Of a stretch of DNA of 64,000 nt, positions 1 to 10,791 are shown piece after piece. The stretch lies in the NCBI GenBank assembly GCA_027924585.1, contig BSBM01000442.1:5828001-5892000 (forward strand), given 5' to 3'. This DNA is from Larix kaempferi. Taxonomy: Eukaryota > Streptophyta > Pinopsida > Pinales > Pinaceae. Both the position numbers and the translations under genes were made by a program. Every line of letters begins with the position of its first letter. The first letter of the stretch is position 1. The notes under the pieces are model-generated. The model saw only the letters and a list, made by a program, of their open reading frames with translations. It did no database searches and was not told the DNA's origin.

Positions 1-1045
1 CCTGTCTAGACTCTACAACAAGCTGGGATGATTGTGCCACATCCCTCGACCTAATAACCATTCTATTTGGAAACGGTACCAACCTCGGAGTGGGTGCCAC
101 AAAGGTAGGGTCTCTCCAAGCTCCAGGACGTTGGTAGGAGCGTCCCTTACCAGCCCCATAGAACTGGGACCATGTGCTAGTGTAATCTAGGTGCATGTCC
201 AAAACAAACTCTGCATAAACATGTTTTGCAAAGTACAGTGGGACTTGGTCATGGTGGGGGAACATGCCCCATGCTCCCACAAATCTATCATATAGATGTG
301 GTTTAGCGACCTCCAACTTAAAATCCCCGAGTCTAAGTGGTTGACCGGGGGCGCGGTCACGAGGGATGTCGAATAAAGTACCCTTGATGTCATGCCCTCT
401 TATGGTGACTTTGACATCCTCCCATTTGTGGATCCCAATGACACCATGTCTCCTCCTCTGGCATGAATGTCACCAAATGTCACTGAGAGGTCCTACCCTC
501 TTGTAGAGGGCCAACATATCATCAACTGCTGATAACATCATTGACAAAGATCGCCGTGTGGGAGAATCCTCCCTCAAAGTGCACACACATGAGCTCACCC
601 ACTCTCGCTGGGAAATGATATCAGCGAGAGTGATTTGTGCGACCTCATCATCGTATGATCCCCCTGATAGGGCACCTATGATCCAAACCAAAACACAAAT
701 GTTACTAAAAATATATATTATAACTTGCAGCTGAAATTCAATGCATTATATACTAAAAATTTACTGAAAATGTGCTAACAAAAAATACGCACCTGATGCA
801 CTCGTGTCTTGTTGCACATCCTCCTCCTGGGGATCCACATGTATGTCGTCAGGATGAACCGACACACTATCTCTCCTAATGCCGCCACCAGTGGCAGCCG
901 ACCCCGGCCTGGCATCACCCCTCGATGAACGGGAGCATTGTCGATGGCCTCCCTGTCGGTTGATGTCAGATCCTCTCGTGCTTTGCAGAGCACGAACCAC
1001 TGAATCTCTCTCTCTAGGACTATCTACATCACATTTCAATTTCTA
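1..1045 (-). pseudogene. Unrecognised spliced protein-coding gene fragment, 5' end uncertain, runs off window
   Basis: I do not recognise this protein. On the minus strand an open frame (about 1045 down to 793) reads into a GT...AG intron (792-676). After removal of the intron the frame continues in phase (split GGT codon) through exon 2 from 675 to the window edge. Exon 2 is open for about 224 codons except for one TGA at 470-472. The first part is Arg/Ser/Gly/Asp-rich and looks disordered. The second part is more globular, with a stretch of aromatic residues and motifs such as YDRFVGAWGMFPHHDQ. No TE domain, signal peptide or membrane segment is visible. A 39-nt intron around the TGA is formally possible (GTAGGA...CCAG, frame-preserving) but very short for a plant; a nonsense mutation is likelier. 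It could be a degenerate host gene or an accessory ORF of an unrecognised transposon. Confidence 0.5.
676..792 (-). other. Predicted 117-bp phase-1 intron
   Basis: The minus strand reads GCATCAG|GTGCGT at the donor and ATCATAG|GTGCCC at the acceptor. The intron is AT-rich, as plant introns are. Joining the flanks keeps one frame open across both exons, which is the main support. Confidence 0.55.
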
Positions 1046-1297
1046 ATTCTAATTTTCTTTCAAATTCTATTCCAAATTTCACATTTCAATTTCAAATTTT
1101 CTCATTTTAATTTCAAATTCTATTCCAAATTTCACATTTCAATTTCAAATTCAAATTCAATTCAAATTTCAAATTCTATTTCAAATTTCACATTTCAAAT
1201 TCAAATTCAATTCAAATTCAAATTTCAATTTCAATTTCAAATTTCAAATTTCAAATTCAATTCCAAATTCAATTTCAATTCCAATTCAAATTCAAGG
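1045..1297. repeat. Low-complexity AATTTCAAATTC-type tract
   Basis: About 250 bp made almost entirely of interleaved CAAATT, CAATTTC and CAAATTC units on the plus strand, with no fixed period. This is simple-sequence DNA of the AAATTC class. It lies directly upstream of the minus-strand gene fragment and blocks confident placement of its 5' end. Confidence 0.85.
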
Positions 1298-3810
1298 CCA
1301 CCACTGGACTAGAGTTTGCTCCTATTGATCCTCAACCATCGAGTGAGAGGAAGGTTCCTACAATCATTGTTTTAGATTTTTGGATTCAATTTTGCAAGAT
1401 TTATTTTTCCAGATTTGGTGTTTGATAGAGCTAAGCAAGTTATTTGAATTGTTGAGTGAACTAAATGAATATATCCTCAATGTTTAATATTGATTTCTGG
1501 AAATGATCTATTAAGCAAGTTGCATTAGTTTAGATGCCTAGTTCTGCATATATTTTGTTGGCATCTCGTAATTTTACAGACACCCCAGATTGATAAGTAC
1601 AAATATAACTCATGTCAATAGAGAACTTGGGGACAACATGGTCTTAGTAGCATGAAGGCATACAAATACATGATTAGTTTTGCATTGGAATTTTCTAAGT
1701 AGGGTGTGTTTTATATAGATTTATTTCATTTGAATATAAATGGTAGAGTATTTTTTAATTATTTCAATTCCATTTGGTGGTGCAGTAAGAACCACCCCAT
1801 CCACTAACCATTGGAAGGATAAATTATGAAGGGATGCATATGAAGGAGGAAAAACAAGTAGAGTTTGAGGGGCTAAAAGTCTGAGATTTGCATACGAGGT
1901 GAATTTTTTTCTACTATGATTTTAAAGTTGTAGATTTCAAAATATAGAGAGTCACCATATTCATGAGTATGCTCTCTTCCTATGTCTAGTTGTGATTTGG
2001 AAGATTAGAAAAGAAAAATATGGATACAACTCTTTATATCAACTTGTAATTCTACTGTCGGGGTTTTCTGAAAAATTAAATCTGTTTGCAATTCATGAGT
2101 GCATGATCTCTTGATGGGACATGTTTATGACGTCTAGTTCTAACACATTATGGAGAAGGTGATAAGCTTACCCCCTGCAAGGTAGTGAGCTCAAAAACTT
2201 GTAATGTCTACTTTGACTTGACCGTCTACAATATTTTGTTATAAATTGCCACAAGTTGTTTAAAAACCATATTTAAGATCTAAGAGATAGGTATAAAATA
2301 TTTTTTGTGGGGTGAACTCATAAATTCACCACAAACACACTCACCAAGAATATCACATACCTAGATCAGATTTAGGGAGAACATTGTAATTTTTTAATTT
2401 TGATTATCATATTCTATCATCTTGACTATCATATTCTACGAGGGAATCGATTTCAATATATCATTTCATACCTGTCAGAATGCACTAAGGTACCTTGACA
2501 CTCATTTTCATTATTGGTTAGTTGTCTCACGTTGGTTAACGCCATACGTCAATGGCCAGTAATCCATGATTTCTTCCCATGCTCGAATTTAACAAAATCA
2601 TTCACATGGATAGAATTGTACCAAAGGTTCGGATATGAATGAAGACTGCATGGTTTCATATCACTAACACCAACTTGCAACAATGTTCCACTAAATCAAG
2701 ATCCACATCTAGAGTTCAACACCAATAGAGTAGTTCTATCAATAAGAAGATTTGGGTGAATCCACGAATTTGGTTCACCATTTTGGGCGGATCGAATGGG
2801 AAAAGTTTGTAGTTCTAGCAATAATTATTTTCTAGTTCACTAAATAATGGAGGAATTATTTTGTATTGTTCATGACTCTTTTTTTGTGAATAGTTTTCTC
2901 ATAATGATTGTACTTGTTTGAATAATTTCTATGTTTGTAAAAACTATGGCGGCCTAGGCTATGATCCCAAATCTAGTAAGAATGAATTTCAAATAATCAT
3001 GTGCATGCCCAAAATTCAGGAATTTTATTTTCTTGCAAAGGATAGACCACATGCCTTCATGAGAAATCCATGTATCCCTCTTTGACCACTAGTCCCAATA
3101 TTTTTTAATAACAATCATAAAGCTATGGGCAAGGGACTTAAAGGATAGAAATAAAATAATATTCTTTCATTGTATTTTCCTTATAAATAATAAGGTTGAA
3201 AAAGTAATGTTAGGTAATATGAGCTTGTTCTAAGAGGACCTATAGTCATCCATTGCCAATTTCCAAGGAGCATTTCCATAAGTTTTACTTGTCTAGCCAT
3301 TTTTATAATTTTTACATTTTAGAAATGTCCATATTTTTAAAAAGGTGTTTTTATTGTTGAATTGTAGTTTGTATTCCACAAAGATGGTGGAAAAATCTAA
3401 TCCAAACACATGTAGTCTAGTCCAGCAAAATGCATTTGTAGTGGCTTATATCATTCAGAGACATCATCTAATGATGTTAGGCCACCTGATGTTGGGAATT
3501 TTTCCAAGCTATCCATTATGGTTCCAGGCCAATTTATCTTCATTGATGCTCACATTGTGGACATACTTTTCATGGCCTAAGAGGGGATCCTATTTAGGAC
3601 AATTTGGCAAGTTTGTTATGATTATGATTAATAATATATGATTATATATTATTAATATTCATTTTTTAATTTTATATATTATATTATTAATATTAAATAT
3701 TATTTTTTTAAAATAAATTAAATAAAAATTAATAAATAATATATGATTATATATATTATTAATATTCATTTTTTCATTTTTATATTATAATATTAATATT
3801 AATATATGAT
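1298..3810. other. AT-rich stretch, no gene recognised
   Basis: No domain, LTR, primer site or RNA gene could be supported here. A 98-codon plus-strand frame (3345-3641) has no recognisable motif and ends in AT-rich simple sequence, so it is not called. 3640-3810 is almost pure A+T. The only structure seen is the left arm of an inverted repeat at 2476-2800, listed separately. Confidence 0.6.
2476..2800 (+). repeat. Left arm of diverged inverted repeat
   Basis: 2476-2569 and 2754-2800 match, in inverted orientation, the sequence at 5031-5180. Shared landmarks include AAGGTACCTTG / AGGTACCTTGG, ATTTTCATTA, CCAGTAATC and a block around GGTTCACCATTTT. About 185 bp between the two blocks is absent from the right arm. 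It may be the terminal region of an old DNA transposon, or two copies of a dispersed repeat that landed in opposite orientations. Confidence 0.55.
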
Positions 3811-4345
3811 TTTTTTTTTCAATCTTCTTGGCGTTCTCCAAGGATTGAAAAATAATTGGCAGCATTTCTGCTTGTAAAAACACATTTTAAAATAAAATTG
3901 GTAGCATTTATGCGGTGATGATGCTACCGGTTGATATATAAACAAATTTACATACCAAATAATTTTTAAACAAATAAATGCAAAATAAATTTAAAATCCT
4001 AAACCTATTTCAAATTTCAAATAGTTTTGGTTTTTGTTTTGAAATGGTTTTTTGTTTTAGGTTCAAATGGTTTTTTTTTTTCAATCCTCTTGGCGTTCTC
4101 GGAGGATTGAAAAAAAATGGACAACATTTCTGCTTGTAAAAACACATTTTAAAATAAAACCGGTAGCATTTATGCGGTGAAATGCTACCGGTTGATATAT
4201 AAACAAAAATAAATCAAATAATTTAAACAAATAACTGCAAAATATCTAAAACCCTAAATCTATTTCAAATTTCAAATGGTTTTGGTTTTTGTTTTGGTTT
4301 GAAATGGGTTTTTGTTTTAGTTAAATCAAATGGTTTTTTTTTTTC
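3811..4345 (+). repeat. 260-bp tandem repeat with paired hairpins (two copies plus a partial third)
   Basis: Copies start at 3811, 4071 and about 4333 (truncated). Each begins with a poly-T run, then TCAATCxTCTTGGCGTTCTC, and later GGTAGCATTTATGCGGTG. In copy 2 there is a 13-bp perfect inverted repeat (ACCGGTAGCATTT at 4159-4171 against 4180-4192, 8-nt loop) and a 16-bp one at 4074-4089 against 4102-4117. Copy 1 keeps weaker versions of both. Confidence 0.75.
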
Positions 4346-4640
4346 AATTAGTTTGGTTTCAATGGTGGTTTTCGGTTTCAATCTTGGTTTAGTTTCAATG
4401 CCTACATACTAACAATTTCTAGAAAACCAAATTAAAACTAGATTTGATAAAAAACACAAATTTATACAACAAATACAATTTTTTTTTCTTTTTTAAATAA
4501 CAAAACTAATGGTGGAATTCTACCCACCTGGTGGAATAGATGACATGATGGCATCCATGTGGGGAGGTGGTGTCGCAGTGGGGAGGTGGCGTCGGGCATG
4601 TGCTCGGTCGGGGTCCCCGGTCGCTGCTGTTTCTGTCTCT

Positions 4641-4900
4641 GTCAAGCCACTACACAAAACGGGGCCGGTCGGGCCCTGTATTGTTTTTTTTTCCCTGTCG
4701 CATACCCTCGATCGAGCAAAAACTCGATCGAGGGTCTAACCCCTCGATTGAGGATTTGCTCGATCGAAGGTCTGTCAAGCCACTGCACAAAACAGGGTCG
4801 GTCGGGCCCTGTTTTGTTTTTTTTTCCCTGTTGGATCAAGCAAACCCTCGATCGAGGGTCTAACCAAACCCTCGATAGAGGATTTGTTCGATCGAGGGTT
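4641..4900 (+). repeat. Tandem duplication, period about 133 bp
   Basis: GTCAAGCCACTxCACAAAAC begins at 4641 and again at 4774. In each copy it is followed by a GGTCGGGCCCTG block, a poly-T run, CCCTG, and CGATCG-bearing units. The duplication feeds into the CTCGATCGAG array. Confidence 0.75.
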
Positions 4901-5016
4901 TTGTTAGACCCTCGATCGAGGGTTTAAAACACCCTCGATCGAGGTATGTTAGAGCCCTCGATCAAGGTATTTTTAAACCCTTGATCGAGGGCTCTAAAAT
5001 ACCTCGATCGAGGGTC
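4700..5016. repeat. CCCTCGATCGAGGG palindromic array
   Basis: About a dozen copies or near copies of the self-complementary core CCTCGATCGAGG, spaced roughly 15-40 bp apart. The reading frames that cross it are open only because of its composition. No coding function is inferred. Confidence 0.85.
4932..5014. repeat. Long hairpin: 36-bp arms, one mismatch, 11-nt loop
   Basis: Arm 4932-4967 pairs with 4979-5014 with a single mismatch (TATGTTAG against TATTTTAG); the loop is 4968-4978. It is assembled from the CTCGATCGAG units. Transcribed, it would be a near-perfect stem of the size class processed into small RNAs. This could equally be a by-product of palindromic repeat expansion. Confidence 0.8.
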
Positions 5017-5030
5017 CGAAAAATGAATTT

Positions 5031-5180
5031 TCCCCATGCGATTCGCCAAAAATGGTGAACCACATTCATGGATTCACCCAAGATACCATTTGATTACTGG
5101 TCAATGATGTAAATCGTTAACAAATGCGAGGACACCGACCATTAATGAAAATGGGGCCCAAGGTACCTAGTACATTCTAA
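5031..5180 (-). repeat. Right arm of diverged inverted repeat
   Basis: The reverse complement of this segment aligns with 2476-2569 plus 2754-2800 (see the left arm). It adjoins the hairpin on its left and, on its right, the end of the minus-strand Ty3/gypsy remnant. Confidence 0.55.
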
Positions 5181-5489
5181 TAAGTGCGAATAAAGGGGGT
5201 TGAAGTCGAACACTTGAAGAATCCACGAGTATGAGACATTGATGTATTCCCACTAATCAACAACGAGGGAAATTGCCACTGATGACTGAAAACCCAAGGT
5301 ACTACCAACAAATCTAAACTTATTTCCCAGAGCAAGATGAGATGAAGTCGATGGGAAGAAGCCCGCTGGAAGGGAAGCCTTAAGTCATCCTCCATCATCC
5401 AACACGAGGAATAATCAAAGGTTGATTTGATCTGGAATAGGACTGAGTACATGATGAAACATACTGACACCAGGAAATGGAGAACACAT

Positions 5490-5555
5490 GAGGTCAAGGT
5501 AACTGTAGAATGGCCGACACAGGAGGTCAAGGTAACTACAGAATGACCGACACAG
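5490..5555 (-). repeat. 33-bp tandem duplication
   Basis: GAGGTCAAGGTAACTxxAGA followed by ATGxCCGACACAG occurs twice in a row. It lies in the region downstream of the protease remnant, where several short duplications accumulate. Confidence 0.7.
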
Positions 5556-6059
5556 GTGGTATCCTTGAATAATGAGAACGACACAAGAGTGACTTAGGCA
5601 TTTTTGAAAACACAAAGGGACCATGATATAAATCTGTAATGTAGGAGACATTAACAGATTCTCCATATGATTGGAAGAGTAACCAATCGAAGGAGTAAAA
5701 AACTCTGAAATCAGGTTTTATCCTAAGGTCAACAACTAAATCCAACTATTTGATAGACTCAAAAGGTGCTTTGTTCAAGGATATGACTGACTTGCTGCCT
5801 TGAAAGTGAAAAAGATGTTTGACATACTTCCCTTCCCTTTTCTTTTTTTATTAAAGAATATCCTTCTTGTTAGTTTTAATGAGTCCAAGAAAGCAAACTC
5901 AATAGTCCTTCTTCATTTTTAAAGAAAGCTCGAAGAAAGAGGGAGAATATTGCTTGATACAAGTCCAACCATGTGTAAATTTAACGAGTCCATGGGAGGG
6001 AAAATCAAGACTTTCTTCATTTTTTAACGAGTTTGAAGAAGAGATAGAATGATACTCGA

Positions 6060-6345
6060 TAACACTGATCCATGGATTTTAATATCGAGCCTGGATCTGT
6101 TCATGCTCATCGGTGTTTTCAATTTTAAGGAGTCTGAAAAAATTAAACAATAACTCCATACACCTACTCGTGGATTTTATTATTGAGCCTGAGTTGGTAT
6201 GTGCTCGCCAGTGTTTTCATATTTAAAGAGTCTAAAAAACTTAAATAAGAACTCTATATACCGTCTCGTGGATTTCACATCGAGCCCGAGTTGGTGAATG
6301 ATCGTTGGTGTTTTCATATTTCAAGAGTCTGAAAACCCTAAAGAA
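6060..6345 (-). repeat. About 115-bp tandem repeat, three copies
   Basis: Each copy has TCGAGCCxGAGTTGGT-like sequence, a GGTGTTTTCA block, then AGAGTCTGAAAA and AAGAACTCxxTA, with moderate divergence. It lies in the protease-distal region of the minus-strand Ty3/gypsy remnant, where RT would normally be. Confidence 0.65.
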
Positions 6346-6639
6346 GACTCCTAAATGTCCTTTTTCGTAAAGTTAGTTTCCTCACCCGAAAAAGTGTAAA
6401 ACAATGAGAGAAGAACTCTTCTAGCCACGCATGACTAGAGTATACCTTTTTTGTAAATAATCCACTAAGGTCTGGAAAAGGGGTAAACTTATACCTAAGT
6501 GGATGACTGTTCAAATCCTTTAATGAGTCTGAACAAGACAAGTGTACTCGACAATCTTGTAATATTTAAAGAGTCTAACAAGAGTGTGGAATACATCTAT
6601 AAAAATATTTTCCGTAAAGGTTTAACGAGCTCAAAAAAT

Positions 6640-6865
6640 TAAAGTCGTGACCTCCTTACTATTTTTAATGATCTCAAAGGATATATGGAAGAATGTTCGT
6701 ATCCTCCTTACTGTTTTTAACGAGCTTGAAGGAAAGACGAAAGAATGATTGTATCCTCATTACTATTTTTAACGAGCTCGAAGAAAAGGTGGAAGAATGC
6801 TCGTAGCCTCCTTACTGTTTTTAACGAGCTCGAAGAAAAGGTTTAAGAATGCTCGTAACTGGATC
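6640..6865 (-). repeat. About 60-bp tandem repeat, four copies
   Basis: The plus strand shows repeated TTTTTAACGAGCTCGAAG, then GAATGxTCGTA and CCTCCTTACT. Copies are well conserved. With the 115-bp array it fills the space between protease and the missing 3' end. Confidence 0.75.
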
Positions 6866-7000
6866 AGTGTCCAAATGAATGGCAGACTGCATTATAGACT
6901 CTAGGAAAAATTCATCAGAAGGAAGTATATCATCCCAGATAGAACACATATCTAAACATTCAAATGGAGAGATCACCTGATCAACTGCCGTGACCCAGTC

Positions 7001-8082
7001 TCAAGAAGGTAAGCATGAATTCAGAGGCTTCTTCTCAGTAGCAATTGGAATCAAGGAACAATATGCCACATAATTTGATTGTGACATGGTAGTGCCTACT
7101 GACGGGGGATATACTTGGTCTATAGTTGGGTAATAAGAGGGATCAACAAATGCAAGTTGATCGATAGTGACAATGCTTTCGTTGTGAGGAAAATGCATCA
7201 CACAAAAAAGTGTAGACACCACAACATTCATAGCATATACGTAATCACGCCCGAGGATCATATCAAAATCCATAGGGTCCTTTAAAACCATAAAATCAAC
7301 TAAGATTGTTTTCCACCCAAAGTAACAGGTACCTGAGGAAGGAATCCCAACGGTTCACTAGTTCTTCTATCGGAAGTCAACGACCAATTAACATTTGGAA
7401 CAAGGTTAGGAAAACCTAAATCTCTCCAATCATAAGGAGATAAGATACTAACATAAGCTCCTTCATCTACAATACATAAATGAACCTCATGGTTTTCAAT
7501 ATCAACTTTTATCTGGAAAGGTGTAGAAGAAGGAAGGCGAGGTCCAGATAGACTATTCCAATCAAAGGAAATGATCCCAGAGCTTGGTAGGGGTTCGCTC
7601 AGCACAGATGAAGTGCCCCCATTTTCAAAAACATTTGAAATGGTAATGCAAAATACTTCAAGGACAGGTGCATCAGTCTTCGAAGGACTGATGGGATCGG
7701 TCGAAGATTGCATCGATTCGATCACTTTACTCTCTAAAGGATGAGTGGGTTTGACCAAAGATTGATTTGGTTCAACCACTTTATCAACCAATGGTAGAGT
7801 AGACTGTTGGGAATCTATAGACAATTCAGGGGCAGAGGATCCTTCAGACATGGACCACACTCTCCGCACCTCTAGAATAGTAGGGCATAGGTGAGTAAGG
7901 TGATCTCCCTTACAAAGTTTACAAGGGAACTTTGGCTTGCGTCCTATAAGCTTAGAATCCTTTACAACATCAGTACTCTTAGTATGACTAGAATTGGCTG
8001 ACAGCTTGCCCCCAACATGACTTGCAATGGCTGGTTGCTCAGAAGTAGAAGAATTTTGAACTACGGACCACACTCTTTGCAA
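7001..8082 (-). pseudogene. Ty3/gypsy zinc knuckle and aspartic protease remnant
   Basis: The N-terminal part (8082 downward) carries a CCHC-type knuckle, PCKLCKGDHLTHLCP (CX2CX4HX4C). After a Ser/Pro-rich linker comes a retropepsin-like stretch with IVDEGAYVSIL where the active-site D-S/T-G is expected; Glu replaces Ser/Thr. The frame changes near 7295, and the second part carries DMILGRDYVYAM, the conserved C-terminal retropepsin segment of plant Ty3/gypsy elements. The protease would release gag and pol products during particle maturation. The frame break, altered active site and missing RT mark it as dead. Family assignment is firm; the exact lineage is not. Confidence 0.7.
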
Positions 8083-8099
8083 TTCTGTTTATTAGGTTT

Positions 8100-8765
8100 T
8101 TCGACAATGTCAACGTTCTCAGCACGACTTGCAGTGGCTGATTTAGTGTCTCAATTATGACTCACAGTAATTGGTGACTTGTCATTAATATGACCAGCAG
8201 TGACCAATGACGTGTCCTCAACATGAGAAACGATGGTTGAAGACATACTTTCAGTATGATTTGCACTGACTGAGTGAGTTCTCCCAATATGACCACCATA
8301 GGTTGGGTAGGTTCCCCCAGCATGACCTCCAGAGGTTGGGTTTCTGCCCCCTTGCTTTGGCATCTTCTTCCTATTCTTCCTCCGTCTATTCCTTTTAGAC
8401 TACTAGTTACTAGTATTAATACTTTCACCACATGAGGTAGAAGGAGGAGGAAAAGATGTTACTGGTGAAGAAGGAATAGGGTTTTGATGCTCTTGATGTG
8501 AAGTGCTTACTTGAGAAGCATTAGGAGCATGCAAGGCGTTCAGAGTGGAAAACAACCAAACCGGTAGCCCTATAGTGAATCCCAGAATATTCAAGGTAGC
8601 CATTAAGGGAGTACCATCGTTCCCAATGAATGGAAAAGCACAAGTTGTACCCTGAACATGGGTCCCTTGATTGGTGTTCACCGGAATGCTACCCATAGTT
8701 TCCAACTCAACGAGCCAAAAATATCTAAGTCCAACTAAGAACAAGCGGCACAAAGAGAACACCAC
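8100..8765 (-). pseudogene. Ty3/gypsy gag remnant (N-terminal part)
   Basis: Minus-strand frames 8765-8403 and 8431-8151 together look like a decayed gag. The first has TMGSIPVNTNQGTHV, then FPFIGNDGTPLMATLNILGF, a gag-leader style I associate with large plant Ty3/gypsy elements whose protease has the DMILGRDY tail. The second is a run of imperfect Gly/Thr/His-rich repeats (GGHxGxTxP). Two frame changes separate them from the protease frame at 8082. No complete capsid domain is visible, so much of gag is missing. Confidence 0.5.
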
Positions 8766-8769
8766 TAAA

Positions 8770-10760
8770 AATGTCCTAAATTAATCTAGACTAGGCACAC
8801 AAAGATAAATATTCTCAAAAGTAAGTCTGGGATGATGAGGGCCCAGAACAAACTAGTAGAGTATCGAAGAACAGTTACCCGAGATCCACATTCATGCTTT
8901 CTGGGTGCAAGGGCTTGAACCATCAAACTGCCTTCACAAATTGGTGCAGAGGATTTCCTCCCATGTCTGTCCTAGGCACATAAGAAATAGCCTTATGTCG
9001 TCACCTATGTAGATCCATAAAGGTCAAGAGATACTAAAGGCTACTAAAATTGTAGCAAGCACCCGGGGGGTCAGTCGCAGGTCCAACCAAGATGCATGGG
9101 CAGCATAACTAAGCATGAAATACAAGAGTACACAAGGCACTAATGGATCCCCATACATGAAAAGGCTCTGGTGTATGCTCGAAACAAAGGTGGGAGGGTA
9201 TCCCCAACAGTTCGATCTCACACAACCTCGTGCTTAACTCTGGTTTGAGTAGAGCTTCTTGGATACTTCCACAACAATGGATTTACCTAAATGATAGTTT
9301 GCACTATGATTTGAGATTTGATAATCTTGGATAGCTAAAGTGTGTTCTAATCTAACATTCTAGCCTAAGCTAGTTGATGTATGGGTAACCTAAAAAGAAA
9401 TGTTACTAATAAATTTTAAATTAAGTTCTTTTTAAAGGCTATTGTTTACTCAAAGGATCGTGCAATGTGTGATGTGGTTACAACTTGAAATAAAGTGCAT
9501 ATAAAATGTAAAAGTTCACAATTGTGCTTTCAGTTTCTCTTTCAAAACTGAAAATCAAAGTAAACCTAAGCATAAAAGTTCTTTTTATTATTATTTTCAA
9601 AGATAGTAGAACGAACAACTACAACTACTTTGAAAAATAAATGACAAATCTTGCAATAAAAGGGGAAGTTCTTTTGTTTTTCAAATTTGATCTTTTCTTT
9701 AGCTTCGAAAGAAATACAAATGAAAATAATGAACAAACAAGACTTATCAAGAGTGAAAGGAAGGAAATATGACCCGAACCAAAACAAATAGACCTACAAT
9801 AAGATCGACAAAGACTAACCCAACTAGTTGCTTCTGAGAAGTAACTAGGCTTGTGGAACAAGATACCAATAAGGAAGACTGATGTGTAAGATGGAAAAAC
9901 AAAGACCCCTATGCAGAGATCAACCTGCTCCTGAATATCAGTAATCAAAAGAGAAACAAGCACTCGCCAAACAAAAATGGGCTAGGAGGCTAGGGTAACT
10001 TTACAAACACAAAAATCAAAGAGAAACTGTTCAAAGGGTTTAAAACAGATTCAGGGCACCCAAAACAAGGTCTAGAGGGTATCAAATTAGACAAGGACTT
10101 CCAAATCCATAGAAAAACCCCCTTGAGATCAGACCCTAAATAAAAAAGGAAAAAATCAGGAAAAACTTGCGACTGTGATATGCAACAACTCGCGGTGGAC
10201 CCGCAGGTACATCTACTAGCAACTCGCGGTTAGGGCAAAAAGTTCGCGACTGTATATATAGAAAGGTCACAGGTGGTCCTTAAAAACCTTAAAAAAATAA
10301 ATCAAAACCTAAGAGCCATTGAATCAAACCCAAACACTAAAAAAGCTTCTAAAAAGGTTGTGAAATGAACTTAAATAAAACATAGAAGTGCCTTACAGGT
10401 GGTAGAAAAACAAAACAAAATCTAAAATCAGAACAAAGACCCAAGATCAAAACCTAAATAAAAAGTTTAGATTTTCAAAGAAACTCATGAATGTATAAAC
10501 TAACAACTCGCGGGTGTAACTGAAAAACCATAGGTAGCACTATGTGCAACTCGCGAGTATAACAGAAAGTATGCGCCTGTAACTACAAGAAACACGCGAG
10601 TAGGTTTTGATAGAAGAAAAAGAAAAACTTCGCAGACCAGAACAGACTGAGCCAAACAAAAAGGATCTAAAAAGAAACCTTGAATACCTCTAAAGAGACT
10701 GAAGAAGTTACAAAACTGAAGAAACCTAACAAGGATCCCCAAAGCAGAAAAACAAAAAAA
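8770..10760 (-). other. Non-coding leader of the 5190-11700 element
   Basis: No conserved protein is visible; minus-strand frames at 9024-9221, 9566-9963 and 10500-10742 are short and motif-free. The stretch carries recurring CTCGCGGGT / CTCGCGAGT / TCGCGACTGT motifs (10160-10260 and 10500-10600). The same motif class recurs inside the LTR (11390-11520). Confidence 0.5.
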
Positions 10761-10761
10761 A

Positions 10762-10784
10762 GGTACTCTCCAACGGAGTCACCA
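10762..10784 (-). promoter_or_regulatory. Primer binding site of the 5190-11700 element
   Basis: The minus strand reads TGGTGACTCCGTTGGAGAGT seven bases inside the LTR end. It resembles the TGGCGACTCC-type primer sites of large plant Ty3/gypsy elements. It begins with TGG, complementary to a tRNA CCA end; I do not assign the tRNA. Confidence 0.6.
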
Positions 10785-10791
10785 GTTCTAT

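Noticed and set aside
470-508. 39-nt intron removing the in-frame TGA of the left-edge gene
   Set aside because: GT and AG ends exist and the frame is kept, but it is too short for a normal plant intron; a nonsense mutation is simpler.
3345-3641. 98-residue plus-strand ORF
   Set aside because: No motif, no homologous copy in the window, and it ends in simple AT sequence.
4509-4927. Overlapping ORFs across the CGATCG array
   Set aside because: Open only because of repeat composition; no start or domain evidence.
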